A DNA stretch of 64,000 nt from an uncultured Selenomonadales bacterium (GCA_905200615.1 CAJKLB010000005.1:1-64000); one strand, 5' to 3'. Positions 8,004 to 16,813 are shown, counted from the stretch's first letter. Translations and numbers: made by a program. The notes: a model not told the origin generated them from the sequence alone.

Positions 8004-9161
8004 TTATTCAAGCCAACTTTTTCTTCCCGGATCCAGCGTAATATTGCTTTGGCCGTAAAGTGCCAGCTGTAGTTTTCGCGCGGCAACAGGAAAATCTACT
8101 TTCCAATACCAAAGATTATCCGCGGAATTTCGAAAGCCTTCAGCACATTCCTCATCGGGAAGGGACATTTGCTTAATTTGATAGTCCAGCCAGCCATTGG
8201 TCAGAGCGTTGGTAGCATATCCCAGCATATCCGTTGACGAAAGCCCCGTGCGAATATACGGAATCATCGTATTCATCACGGAAATCAAAGAAGATACACC
8301 GTAGCTTTTGGCCTGCTTCAGCATTTGCATAATCACCTTTTGCTGTCGGTTCACGCGAGCCTCATCTCCGCCGATATTTTCCCGTATCCGCATATAGATA
8401 AGAGCTTCTTCTCCGGTTAAGGTATTCCGTCCGGTGCTTAAACGCTTCAGTCCGCATTTATTGCGTAAATATTGACTCTCCTCCTGAGTCAGTTCAATTT
8501 GCACCCCACCCATTGCGTCAATTACCTTTGGCAAGGATGCGAAATTTACTACCGCATAATTATCAATAGATACTTTATAATAACATTCCAGCATTTCAAT
8601 TTGCAGCGCGGGTCCGCCGTAAGCGTTGGCATGATGAAGCTTTTGAAAGGATCCCTGATTATCGTGCACAATATAGCTGTATTGATCGCGCATAATGGAG
8701 GTCAATGTAATGGTTTTGGTGCTGTGATTGATTGAAAAAATCACCATCGCGTCCGCGCGGGAATTGCTGCTCAGTTTTTCATTATCCATACCGATAAGCA
8801 GAATATTGGTTACGCTGTCTGAACGTACGGCCGTTCCATTATTCATCCAGTTTTTGATATTTGCCTGTAAATTATTTAGTTCATGGGGATGAATATCCTC
8901 CCCTTCCAAAGCTGCGCCAGCCTCATCGGAAATCGGCGCCAGCGTAGCAAGATTTCCAACCGAGGAACCGCCGCCTTCAATAATATTTCCCGCGGAATCA
9001 ATATCTACCCCTTGGTTAGGCGTGTATTTGCCTTCGCTCATACGGCCGAAATACCATGTCCATGCACCAAAAGCGCACCCTAACACTAAAGTTGCGATAG
9101 CCAGTGCTACCGCAACAATCTGAAACATCAAACTTACATTGTCCTTGGTTTGAAATAACAT
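8004..9161 (-). CDS. LCP (LytR-CpsA-Psr) family cell-wall polymer ligase
   Basis: A 385-residue protein with one N-terminal membrane helix (about residues 10-38), a low-complexity linker and an extracellular LCP domain (about 115-300). LCP signatures are present: NILLIGMDNE, NSRADAMVIFSIN, ITLTSIMRDQYSYI and the YMRIRENIGGDEARVNRQQKV block with the phosphate-binding arginines. The family attaches teichoic acids or other glycopolymers to peptidoglycan. ATG at 9161 follows TTGAGGTC. The last part after about 300 is not recognised. It is divergent from parA. Confidence 0.9.
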   Translation of the reverse strand: MLFQTKDNVSLMFQIVAVALAIATLVLGCAFGAWTWYFGRMSEGKYTPNQGVDIDSAGNIIEGGGSSVGNLATLAPISDEAGAALEGEDIHPHELNNLQANIKNWMNNGTAVRSDSVTNILLIGMDNEKLSSNSRADAMVIFSINHSTKTITLTSIMRDQYSYIVHDNQGSFQKLHHANAYGGPALQIEMLECYYKVSIDNYAVVNFASLPKVIDAMGGVQIELTQEESQYLRNKCGLKRLSTGRNTLTGEEALIYMRIRENIGGDEARVNRQQKVIMQMLKQAKSYGVSSLISVMNTMIPYIRTGLSSTDMLGYATNALTNGWLDYQIKQMSLPDEECAEGFRNSADNLWYWKVDFPVAARKLQLALYGQSNITLDPGRKSWLE

Positions 9162-9218
9162 ATCAAGACCTCAATTTTACAGAATCTTCAAAAGCCAAAC
9201 GGTTTTCAATGCATTATT

Positions 9219-9247
9219 AGTATAACATATTTTAAAAAATTTATCAA
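9219..9247 (-). promoter_or_regulatory. Promoter of the LCP gene
   Basis: Minus-strand TTGATA (9242-9247) and TATACT (9219-9224) with a 17-base spacer. Confidence 0.7.
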
Positions 9248-9416
9248 ACTTATAATGGTTTAATTGAAAAAGTTTCACAAACTCTTTATAGAGTTGTAAA
9301 AAGCGCTTTTCTAAACAAAATCAAAATTACAAAGCATACGTATACATTATTCCGCTGTGAAAACAATATAACCAAAGAAATTTTCTTTTACGAAAAAACA
9401 TAAAAATGAAATTACA

Positions 9417-9445
9417 TTGACGAAACGAACGTTCTTTTATATACT
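9417..9445 (+). promoter_or_regulatory. Promoter of the orphan parA gene
   Basis: TTGACG (9417-9422) and TATACT (9440-9445) are 17 bases apart, 30 bases before the start codon. An 8-bp palindrome GAACGTTC lies in the spacer; it lacks the gap of a LexA box. Confidence 0.7.
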
Positions 9446-9475
9446 TATACTATCAAATATTAACGGGTGATTTTT

Positions 9476-10270
9476 ATGAAAAAAACCATTACCATATGTT
9501 TTGCCAATAATAAAGGCGGATCGGGAAAATCCACTACTTGTTCCAATGTGGGGTACAGTCTGGCACAAAGCGGAAAAAAAGTACTGCTGATCGACGGAGA
9601 TATGCAGCTGAATCTTTCCCTTTCTCTTTTTGAGGAAGATACCGTGCTCAAAATGGCGCAAGGGGAAAAAAATCTGTATTATGCCATCAAGAATCAGCTT
9701 CCGCTTGAAAAATTCATTATAAAAACACCGTATGAAAACCTGGACCTTATTCCCTCCTCTACCCTGATGAGCGGAATCGAATATGAGCTTTTTACGAAAT
9801 GGCAGCGCGAATTTATTTTAAAAAAATGCCTGAAAGAAGTGCAGGAAAGCGGTAAATATGATTATATCCTGATTGACGCGCCTCCAACTTTAGGCGGATG
9901 GGTTATGAATCTGCTCTGCGCGTCGGATTTTCTTTTAATTCCGGTAGAGGCCAGTCCCTGGGGACTTTTCGGTTTAGCCAATATGTTTGAATTTTATTCC
10001 GTAGTTCAGGAAATGGCTCCTCAATTAAAGATATTAGGCATTGCCGTTACCAAGGTAAACGAAAGAAAAAACTATTTTAAACAAACCCTTGCTACCCTGC
10101 AGGAAATGAAAGATATTTATGTGTTTTCTTCCTATATTCGCGTAGACAGCGCGGTAGAATGGGCACAGGACGCCAGCAAACCTGTGGCGGCTTTCCGCAA
10201 AACAAGCAGAAGCGCTCTGGAATACGACGCGCTGGCACAGGAAATTCACGCGATGGCCAACAAAAAATAA
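9476..10270 (+). CDS. ParA/Soj-family ATPase without a ParB partner
   Basis: A 264-residue MinD/ParA-type ATPase. The deviant Walker A is NNKGGSGKSTT near the N-terminus, the A' motif is LLIDGDMQ and the Walker B region is YILIDAPPTLGG. Such proteins dimerise with ATP on DNA or membrane and position chromosomes, plasmids or protein complexes. No N-terminal DNA-binding domain and no parB are near, so this is an orphan ParA with its own promoter. ATG at 9476 has GGGTGA five bases upstream; a GTG at 9467 is possible but lies inside that site. The cargo is unknown. Confidence 0.85.
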   Translation: MKKTITICFANNKGGSGKSTTCSNVGYSLAQSGKKVLLIDGDMQLNLSLSLFEEDTVLKMAQGEKNLYYAIKNQLPLEKFIIKTPYENLDLIPSSTLMSGIEYELFTKWQREFILKKCLKEVQESGKYDYILIDAPPTLGGWVMNLLCASDFLLIPVEASPWGLFGLANMFEFYSVVQEMAPQLKILGIAVTKVNERKNYFKQTLATLQEMKDIYVFSSYIRVDSAVEWAQDASKPVAAFRKTSRSALEYDALAQEIHAMANKK

Positions 10271-10426
10271 CGCTTTTCTCTCAACGGTCTGCTGTTGTTT
10301 TATGTTTCTGCTTTTAGTATTATAAAAGAAGACTTATCGATATATCTTTTAAATGTCCGATAAAGTATATATTCTCAAAGAATGCGATTCTTTTTACTGT
10401 AAAAGCATCGCGCATAACCCTTATAA

Positions 10427-10463
10427 AAAATTGACTGAGGAAATAAATTCCTCAGTCAATTTT
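10427..10463. terminator. Strong bidirectional terminator between parA and the TM2 gene
   Basis: Perfect 16-bp stem AAAATTGACTGAGGAA (10427-10442) and its complement (10448-10463) around a 5-base loop, A/T-rich at both feet. It separates two convergent units. Confidence 0.85.
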
Positions 10464-10527
10464 ATAAACCAGCTTCAAAATATTCAGCTATATCCACTGC
10501 TGAAATTTTTACACTTTACGACAATCT

Positions 10528-10920
10528 TTATTGAAGTCTGACATGATTTTTTACCTGGAAATTATGATCGTTCGATACAAGATAGATAATTCCCTCAATA
10601 AAGGCTACAAGTCCCGGTATTCCCGTCCAGCAAAACAGCAAATATAAAACGCCCATGCCGGTTTTTCCCAGATAAAACTTATGAATGCCGAGACTGCCAA
10701 CCAGAATGGCCAAAACACCTGCAACGATTTTACTTTTAATGGGCCAAGCGGGATTAATTCCGTCATTGGGCGCCGCCTGATAAACATTTTGCTGATAAAA
10801 AGCTTGCTGGGCTTGCGGCTGCGGCTGTGCTCTGACAATCGCTTCTCCGCAATAAGGACACTCTGTCGCATTTGCCGGAACAGGGGCTCCGCACTGTGAA
10901 CATTTGTTTGTTTCTGCCAT
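10528..10920 (-). CDS. Zinc-ribbon TM2 domain protein
   Basis: A 130-residue protein. The N-terminal zinc ribbon has two CxxC pairs (CSQC and CPYC). A Gln/Ala-rich linker (about 29-50) follows, then a TM2 domain of two membrane helices with the typical GSLGIHKFYLGKTGMGVLYL turn. Last gene of a three-gene minus-strand unit behind a membrane protein and an SPFH/zinc-ribbon protein. The shared zinc ribbons hint at one membrane-associated assembly. Function unknown. Confidence 0.85.
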   Translation of the reverse strand: MAETNKCSQCGAPVPANATECPYCGEAIVRAQPQPQAQQAFYQQNVYQAAPNDGINPAWPIKSKIVAGVLAILVGSLGIHKFYLGKTGMGVLYLLFCWTGIPGLVAFIEGIIYLVSNDHNFQVKNHVRLQ

Positions 10921-10972
10921 AAAAACTTCCTCCTATTGATAAATAAATAAAAATTTTATTAGAAGCTTAAAA

Positions 10973-11359
10973 TTATATACTATTCTTCTGTGCCGTTTTT
11001 CCGGCTTTATAAAGAACAGAAAAGATGATTATGAATAACAGCAAAAATATAAGCGCAAATAATAAATAGATCTTAATGCTCTCGGCCGTAAAACAGAGTG
11101 CAAAAAGAATTGTCTGAAGCACCGTATAAATTCCGGCGGTACTTATCTGTGCCAAAGCAAACGGCAAAGTAATACTTCTGCGCAACACAGGATAAAAGAT
11201 AAGAACTCCCGCATCTATACACAGACAAAGAAGCATAAACAAAGCCTTCCAAAATACCATGTCATAATTTTGCAGGCAAAATAATCCGAAAATCATATAG
11301 CAGGCAATTCCCATAATTCCTAATCCCGCAATAACCCCGATCAACGATATTTTTTTCAT
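10973..11359 (-). CDS. Hypothetical four-helix membrane protein
   Basis: A 128-residue protein made almost wholly of four hydrophobic helices with a basic end (YKAGKTAQKNSI). Its ATG touches the stop codon of the SPFH gene (TAG then ATG), with GGAGAGAAGG upstream, so it is translated with it. No family recognised. Confidence 0.75.
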   Translation of the reverse strand: MKKISLIGVIAGLGIMGIACYMIFGLFCLQNYDMVFWKALFMLLCLCIDAGVLIFYPVLRRSITLPFALAQISTAGIYTVLQTILFALCFTAESIKIYLLFALIFLLLFIIIFSVLYKAGKTAQKNSI

Positions 11360-12493
11360 CTATTCAACCTTCTCTCCGCATACTGAGCAAAATTTTGCAC
11401 CAGGAGCAAGTTCCGCCCCGCATTTGCATTGACGCTTTTGAGGCGCGCCGCAGCTGTTGCAAAAAGCCGATCCTTCTTCTATTTCAGCATTACATTTTAT
11501 GCATTTTACTTTTTTGGGGCCCAAATTCTCCCCGCATGAATTACAAAATTTTGATCCGTAAGCATTTTTCGCGTTACATTTGGGACAATAAATAACCGCC
11601 TCTTGTTGATGCGCCAATCCCGTACCCGGCATCATTCCGGCTCCGGCGTTCATCATATTTGCGCCCAATCCCACCCCGAGACCTCCAGCAAGAAGTACGC
11701 CGGCCGTTCCGTTATTATTATTCGCGGCGCCTTCATATACATCAAAGGAACGCATGGTCGCGTATCGTTGATCCCCGATAATATCAAAAGAGGCTTTCTT
11801 TTCAAGAATTTTATTTACTTGCTCAAAATCCTCATCCGGACAATTAATAGACTCAATAAAAAAATTTCTTACATTAAAACCAAACTTTTCAAATTCGCTC
11901 CGAATCTTGTCGGCAGTGAATTCTGAAATACTTTCAAGCTTCGCGGCTATTTCAAATATGGATATTTGCTGATTGATAATCGCATCTGCTATAGCAGATT
12001 TAGTTTTTGTAACAAGAACGCCCTTAAAATAATCCATTACTTTTTTATAGCTGATCGCCGTGTTGCCAAGCGCCCCTATCACTTCGGAAATAAAAAGGCT
12101 GTAATCTTTAATTTTTAAACCAAACTGACCAAAGGCACGAACATGGACTCTTACTGAATATTTAGGATCAATGACTACAATAGGATCTACTGTACCCCAG
12201 CGCATATCCAGTTTTGTCGTTGTATTTACAAAGTATAGTTCTGCCGTAAAAGGTGTTTGTCCGCCGAAAGGCAAATTTACAATGCTATTTAAAATAGGCA
12301 GATTGTTTGTCTGAAGATTATAAGTGCCCGATAAAAATACATCGCATATCTGCCCGCCTTTTACAAAAACGCAAGCCTGCCCCGGCCCGACAACAAGAAC
12401 GCTTCCCAAACGAAACTGTTCGCCGGGATAACGATATATCAACCATTCTTTTGACGTTAAACCGTCAAATTTAATTCTGTCAAGAATTTTCAT
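11360..12493 (-). CDS. SPFH domain protein with C-terminal zinc ribbons
   Basis: A 377-residue protein. An N-terminal SPFH/virion-core-like domain (about residues 20-240, with a run such as IADAIINQQISIFEIAAKLE) is followed by a Gly/Ala/Asn/Met-rich linker and three zinc ribbons with paired CxxC motifs (CPKC/CNSC, CIKC/CNSC, CKC/CSVC) up to the end. SPFH proteins form membrane-bound ring or raft assemblies. There is no N-terminal membrane helix. ATG at 12493 follows AAGGAGATT; an upstream in-frame start at 12517 has no such site. First gene of the unit with a strong promoter. Confidence 0.85.
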   Translation of the reverse strand: MKILDRIKFDGLTSKEWLIYRYPGEQFRLGSVLVVGPGQACVFVKGGQICDVFLSGTYNLQTNNLPILNSIVNLPFGGQTPFTAELYFVNTTTKLDMRWGTVDPIVVIDPKYSVRVHVRAFGQFGLKIKDYSLFISEVIGALGNTAISYKKVMDYFKGVLVTKTKSAIADAIINQQISIFEIAAKLESISEFTADKIRSEFEKFGFNVRNFFIESINCPDEDFEQVNKILEKKASFDIIGDQRYATMRSFDVYEGAANNNNGTAGVLLAGGLGVGLGANMMNAGAGMMPGTGLAHQQEAVIYCPKCNAKNAYGSKFCNSCGENLGPKKVKCIKCNAEIEEGSAFCNSCGAPQKRQCKCGAELAPGAKFCSVCGEKVE

Positions 12494-12589
12494 AATCAAT
12501 CTCCTTGTTTGCGGCAAATTAAAAACAAAAGATAAATAATCGTTAGATCAGTACAAAACATACCAAAATACTTTAATTCTTCCGCTACA

Positions 12590-12618
12590 ATTGTATCGAA
12601 AAAGATTGCTTTTGTCAA
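12590..12618 (-). promoter_or_regulatory. Promoter of the SPFH-TM2 operon
   Basis: Minus-strand TTGACA (12613-12618) and TACAAT (12590-12595) with a 17-base spacer. Confidence 0.78.
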
Positions 12619-12699
12619 TAGACTGTTAGTCCTCTTGTCATAAAAAGTTTAAAGTCATCAAGTAAAAATGAGAACACGCAATAAAATATTCCATATATC

Positions 12700-12732
12700 A
12701 AAAATCCCACCGAAAATTTCGATGGGATTTTT
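12700..12732 (-). terminator. Terminator after hom and the small membrane peptide gene
   Basis: AAAAATCCCA (12700-12709) and TGGGATTTTT (12723-12732) close a perfect hairpin with an inner CGAAA/TTTCG stem and T run. Confidence 0.85.
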
Positions 12733-12860
12733 AGTACACCGAAGACAATATCCGAATGAAATTCCTTTGCCTTCCTTTCTTCGCAGTACTTTTTCTCCAA
12801 AAATATTAAATGAAACGATTCCTAAAAAAACGCTTTTCGGAAGCTTTATAAACCGCTTTC

Positions 12861-12974
12861 TCAATTTCCTCCCAAATGCGAAAAGGTGAGCCAACATAAA
12901 AAAATACCGATGAAAAAACCAACCATTGCAAGAAGAGCGATTACGATTACAAATCTGCTGTTTGGCTTTCTCAT
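12861..12974 (-). CDS. 37-residue single-helix membrane peptide coupled to hom
   Basis: Read by eye: a basic start (MRKPNSRF), one hydrophobic helix (about residues 9-31) and a short end. Its ATG is two bases beyond the hom stop codon, and a GAGG ribosome binding site lies in the last hom codons. The gene ends before the operon terminator. This arrangement argues for real expression. Function unknown. Confidence 0.6.
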   Translation of the reverse strand: MRKPNSRFVIVIALLAMVGFFIGIFLCWLTFSHLGGN

Positions 12975-12976
12975 AA

Positions 12977-14179
12977 TCAAACCTCTAACACGCGGATAGC
13001 CGAAAGAATACTTAATTCCTTAAAATAACAGCTGTGCTGCGCATTGCTCAAAATCGGCGTAATGGCTGCCGCGGTATTTTCCTGTTCAAACAAGATCCGC
13101 GCGTTGCCGTATACGGAAAGAATATCGCTTGCCGTTCCTTTAACACGAACAAAATAGGCCGTTTCTAATTCCTCTTGCGTCAACACCTGTCCGCAAATCT
13201 CGTCTTCCCAGCCCCATCCTTTCAAAAATTCAAAGTGCTTAGCCGCATCTAAAATATCCGCTACTACCGCGCTTGCCGTAGGGAATTTTCCCGCGCCGCG
13301 GCCGTACAGAAATACATCGCCCACCGCGTTTCCTTTCAGCAGCACGCCGTTAAACACATCCTTTACCTGCGCCAGCAGACAAGATCCCGGAACCAGAGCA
13401 GGTGAAACCATCACCTTGATTTTATCGCCTAATTGCTTGGCTTGCCCAATCAATTTGATTTCATATCCGTTTTTTTTGGCAATAGCTACATCGTCCGGTG
13501 AGATGTTTCGAATGCCTTCCGCATACACATCTTTGGGATATACATGGTGTCCGAATGCCAACGAAGAAAGAATACACATTTTCCGACAGGCGTCAATCCC
13601 GTCCACATCCGCAGTAGGATTCGCCTCGGCATAGCCTAATTTTTGAGCCAGCTTCAGCGCGCCGTCAAAGCTCATACCATCTTCCACCATTTTGGTAAGA
13701 ATAAAATTCGTGGTACCGTTTAAAATTCCGTAAAATTCGGTGATTTCATTCGCGGCCATACACCGGTGCATCGGACGTATCAAAGGAATACCGCCGCCGA
13801 CGGATGCTTCAAAAAAATAATTTACATTATACTTCTTTGCCAACTGAAGCAGCTCATAGCCCTTTTGCGCTACCAATTCCTTATTGGAAGTAACCACGCT
13901 TTTCCCTGCTTTCAAGCTGCGCACGGTAAAATCATACGCGACATTCACCCCGCCGATCACTTCCGCTACCACTTTAATTTCCGGATCCTTTTCTATGATA
14001 CTGAAATCCTTAATAAATTTTTCCGGATACGGACTATCGGGAAAATCACGCACATCCAAAACATATTTTACATGCAGCGGCTGCGCAAGCTTTGCTTCAA
14101 TATGCTTTTGATTCATAAGAATCAATTCCACAACGCCGCTGCCTACCGTACCATGTCCTAATACAGCAATATTGATCAT
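12977..14179 (-). CDS. hom: Homoserine dehydrogenase
   Basis: A 400-residue cytoplasmic enzyme that reduces aspartate semialdehyde to homoserine on the way to threonine and methionine. A Rossmann GHGTVGSG lies at residues 8-15, then TSNKELVAQKG, EASVGGGIPLIRP, the NGTTNFIL substrate block and PTADVDGIDACRK. The C-terminal part (about 340-400) is an ACT-like region, slightly short for the family. ATG at 14179 follows AAGGAGG. It stands after the rplQ terminator and no clear promoter is seen, so read-through or a promoter inside rplQ may drive it. Confidence 0.95.
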   Translation of the reverse strand: MINIAVLGHGTVGSGVVELILMNQKHIEAKLAQPLHVKYVLDVRDFPDSPYPEKFIKDFSIIEKDPEIKVVAEVIGGVNVAYDFTVRSLKAGKSVVTSNKELVAQKGYELLQLAKKYNVNYFFEASVGGGIPLIRPMHRCMAANEITEFYGILNGTTNFILTKMVEDGMSFDGALKLAQKLGYAEANPTADVDGIDACRKMCILSSLAFGHHVYPKDVYAEGIRNISPDDVAIAKKNGYEIKLIGQAKQLGDKIKVMVSPALVPGSCLLAQVKDVFNGVLLKGNAVGDVFLYGRGAGKFPTASAVVADILDAAKHFEFLKGWGWEDEICGQVLTQEELETAYFVRVKGTASDILSVYGNARILFEQENTAAAITPILSNAQHSCYFKELSILSAIRVLEV

Positions 14180-14206
14180 ATGTTTGTTCCTCCTTTCTCT
14201 GTTTTG

Positions 14207-14235
14207 TTAAAAAGCGGGCAAAAAATGCCCGCTTT
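14207..14235 (-). terminator. Terminator of the ribosomal protein operon
   Basis: AAAGCGGGCA (14211-14220) pairs with TGCCCGCTTT (14226-14235), with a T run on the minus strand beyond the stem. It follows rplQ by a few bases. Confidence 0.82.
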
Positions 14236-14240
14236 GGGTT

Positions 14241-14753
14241 TTAAACCAGCTCTAAAATCACCGCTTCGGCGCAATCGCCGCGGCGGGGACCTTTTTTGAT
14301 AATTCTTGTATAACCGCCGCCCTGACCCAGTTCTTCCGCACGCTTGGCGTATTTGGGCGCGAGTTCATCAAAGATTTTGCTGATCACCGGATGGTTAATC
14401 TGCGCTGTACGAACCTTATATTCGGCTTTCTTTTCCTTTTCATTGCGCGGAATCTGCCGCTCATAAAGGTACGCCATCATTCTCCGACGCGCGTTCAGCC
14501 GCGCGGGTCCGTCATTCTTTACTTCTGTTTCCACGCGCTGTCCCTTATCATTCAGCTTTTCTTTTTTTACCGTTACCGTATCGGCATAGGATTTAATTCC
14601 CATAGTAATAATCTTCTCGGCCTGTTTACGAACCTCCTTAGCACGCGCCTCAGTGGTTTCAATACGGCCATACCAAAGAAGATCCGTCGTAAGCCCGCGG
14701 ATAACGGCAACACGCTGATCCGTAGGTCTGTTAAGCTTTCTATTACCGGCCAT
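14241..14753 (-). CDS. rplQ: 50S ribosomal protein L17 with an internal insertion
   Basis: Large-subunit protein near the peptide exit tunnel. The N-terminal MAGNRKLNRPTDQR and the C-terminal GGGYTRIIKKGPRRGD match L17. The chain is 170 residues against about 120-127 usually, because about 50 charged residues are inserted between roughly 55 and 105. The insertion is in frame and charged, like extended L17 forms in Clostridia. Last gene of the operon. Confidence 0.93.
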   Translation of the reverse strand: MAGNRKLNRPTDQRVAVIRGLTTDLLWYGRIETTEARAKEVRKQAEKIITMGIKSYADTVTVKKEKLNDKGQRVETEVKNDGPARLNARRRMMAYLYERQIPRNEKEKKAEYKVRTAQINHPVISKIFDELAPKYAKRAEELGQGGGYTRIIKKGPRRGDCAEAVILELV

Positions 14754-14771
14754 TGTTCTTTATCCTCCTAA

Positions 14772-15722
14772 TTAATCTTCGTTGCTCTTCAGCTTCAGTC
14801 CCAGGCTTGCCAGCTTCTGGCGTACTTCTTCCATGGACTTTTTGCCAAGATTACGAACCCTCATCAAATCAGTTTCATCAAGGTTTGCAAGCTCCTGCAC
14901 GGAATTGATGCCCGCGCGCTTCAAGCAATTATAGGAACGCACTGAAAGATCAAGTTCATCAATCGTCATATCAAACGCTTTTGTCTGCGGCACAATCCCG
15001 TCCTTATCCTCTGCAAGCTGGATTCCGCCCGCGTTTTCGGCAAGGTCCACAAAAAGCGCAAGATAATCGCTCATAATTTTTGCGGCGATGCTGATCGCCT
15101 CATCCGGCCTGATGGAACCGTCTGTCCAAACATCAAGAATCAGCTTATCGAAATTGGCGTCTCTTCCGATACGCGCGCTTTGAACGGTATAACTGGCCTT
15201 GAGTATAGGCGTATAGATGGAATCAACGGCGATCACATCTATGGGCATATCGTCCGTTTTATTCTTATCCGCCGGAACATATCCCATGCCTTTATCAATG
15301 ATAAACTCCATATTCAGCGCTCCGCCTTCATCGATAGTGGCAATATGAAGATCCTTATTGATAATTTCAAGCGAGCTGTCGCCCTTGATATCGCCTGCCG
15401 TAACCTCACAGGGACCCACCGCGTTAATCGTAGCGGTAACCGGCGTGTCACTGCTGAGTCTCATGGCAATATTCTTAATATTGAGAATAATATTGGTAAC
15501 ATCCTCACTTACACCGGGAACAGTGCTGAATTCATGCAGTACACCGTCGATACGCACCTGTGTTACTGCAGCGCCGGGCAGGGAGGATAACAAAATTCTA
15601 CGGAGAGAATTGCCCAAGGTATTGCCAAATCCGCGCTTTAACGGCTCCACTACAAACTGGGCATATTTGCCGTCTTCGCTGATCTGCTTACACTCGATAA
15701 CAGGCTTTTCTATTTCTATCAT
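14772..15722 (-). CDS. rpoA: DNA-directed RNA polymerase alpha subunit
   Basis: A 316-residue assembly subunit of RNA polymerase. The N-terminal domain has LKRGFGNTLGNSLRRILLSSLPG; the linker is followed by a C-terminal domain with LSVRSYNCLKRAGI and VRNLGKKSMEEV, which contacts UP elements and activators. ATG at 15722 follows GGAGGGG. It sits between rpsD and rplQ as in other bacteria. Confidence 0.97.
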   Translation of the reverse strand: MIEIEKPVIECKQISEDGKYAQFVVEPLKRGFGNTLGNSLRRILLSSLPGAAVTQVRIDGVLHEFSTVPGVSEDVTNIILNIKNIAMRLSSDTPVTATINAVGPCEVTAGDIKGDSSLEIINKDLHIATIDEGGALNMEFIIDKGMGYVPADKNKTDDMPIDVIAVDSIYTPILKASYTVQSARIGRDANFDKLILDVWTDGSIRPDEAISIAAKIMSDYLALFVDLAENAGGIQLAEDKDGIVPQTKAFDMTIDELDLSVRSYNCLKRAGINSVQELANLDETDLMRVRNLGKKSMEEVRQKLASLGLKLKSNED

Positions 15723-15757
15723 TATAATAAACCCCTCCTACAAAACTTTAAGCGATA

Positions 15758-16381
15758 TTACTTGGAGTACAACTCAACGATAAGATGCTCCTCAATACCA
15801 AGATCAATATCCTCTCTTTTGGGAAGCTCCACAACCTTACCGCTAAGCTCGGCACTGTTAAGCTCAAGCCATGCGGGAATCGTTTTTGTGGAACCCTCGC
15901 GCATCGCTTTGAATTTTTCTATGCTTGTGCTGTTTTGTGCGATAGCAATGATATCGCCGGCTTTTACAATAAAGGAAGGGATGTTTACTTTATGACCGTT
16001 CACGGTGATATGGCCATGATTAACGATCTGCCTTGCCTGCGCACGGGAATCGCCGAAGCCCAAACGATACACTACGTTATCCAACCGGCGCTCCATCAAC
16101 TGCAGCATATTTTCGCCCGCGGCGCCCTTCATTGCGGTAGCCTTTGTAAAATAACCGCGGAACTGCTTTTCCAATATTCCATAGGTTCTTCTGGCCTTCT
16201 GCTTTTCGCGCAGCTGTAAGCCGTACTCGGAAACCTTTCTGCGTCCTTTGGCATGCTGGCCCGGAGCCGTTCCTCTTTTTACCACAGGACACTTTGCACT
16301 ATAGCAGCGGTCGCCCTTCAAAAAAAGCTTCTGATTTTCGCGGCGGCACAAACGGCAAACCGCTTCAGTATATCTTGCCAT
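15758..16381 (-). CDS. rpsD: 30S ribosomal protein S4
   Basis: A 207-residue primary 16S rRNA-binding protein. The N-terminal CRLCRRE...CYSAKCPV segment keeps four cysteines for zinc, and the S4 RNA-binding domain is at RRLDNVVYRLGFGDSRAQAR. In some bacteria S4 represses its own operon. It is placed here between rpsK and rpoA. Confidence 0.96.
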   Translation of the reverse strand: MARYTEAVCRLCRRENQKLFLKGDRCYSAKCPVVKRGTAPGQHAKGRRKVSEYGLQLREKQKARRTYGILEKQFRGYFTKATAMKGAAGENMLQLMERRLDNVVYRLGFGDSRAQARQIVNHGHITVNGHKVNIPSFIVKAGDIIAIAQNSTSIEKFKAMREGSTKTIPAWLELNSAELSGKVVELPKREDIDLGIEEHLIVELYSK

Positions 16382-16399
16382 AATTTTCTGTCCTCCTAA

Positions 16400-16795
16400 T
16401 CAAACTCTTCTGCGCTTGGGCGGACGGCATCCGTTGTGCGGAATAGGGGTAACATCTTTGATCATGCTAACCTCAAGGCCTGCCGCCTGAAGTGCCCGGA
16501 TTGCTGCCTCGCGTCCGCTGCCGGGGCCTTTTACATAAACCTCGACCGAACGAAGGCCGTGCTCCATCGCTGCCCTAGCTGCTGTTTCGGCTGCCGTCTG
16601 CGCGGCAAAGGGCGTGCTCTTTTTAGAGCCGCGGAAACCCAGTCCGCCGGCGCTTGACCAGCTGATCGCGTTCCCGGCAACGTCAGTAATCGTAACAATG
16701 GTATTGTTGAATGATGAGCAGATATGCGCCGCGCCGCGTTCGATGTTTTTCTTTTCTATGCGGCGGCGTCCGCCCTTTTTAACTGGTTTTGCCAT
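16400..16795 (-). CDS. rpsK: 30S ribosomal protein S11
   Basis: A 131-residue platform protein of the small subunit. Signatures are IERGAAHICSSFNNTIVTITD, GSGREAAIRALQAAGL and the C-terminal PHNGCRPPKRRRV. Normal length and position between rpsM and rpsD. Confidence 0.96.
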   Translation of the reverse strand: MAKPVKKGGRRRIEKKNIERGAAHICSSFNNTIVTITDVAGNAISWSSAGGLGFRGSKKSTPFAAQTAAETAARAAMEHGLRSVEVYVKGPGSGREAAIRALQAAGLEVSMIKDVTPIPHNGCRPPKRRRV

Positions 16796-16813
16796 AAAAT
16801 TCGTCCTCCTATC

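Noticed and set aside
9423..9439. A LexA-type SOS box in the parA promoter (GAACGTTC)
   Set aside because: The Firmicutes LexA box needs four bases between GAAC and GTTC; here there are none.
10353..10541. A 62-codon plus-strand frame after parA
   Set aside because: Contains the perfect terminator hairpin and has no ribosome binding site.
12658..12897. A 79-codon minus-strand frame after hom
   Set aside because: Runs through the terminator hairpin; the overlapping 37-residue frame has the better ribosome binding site and position.
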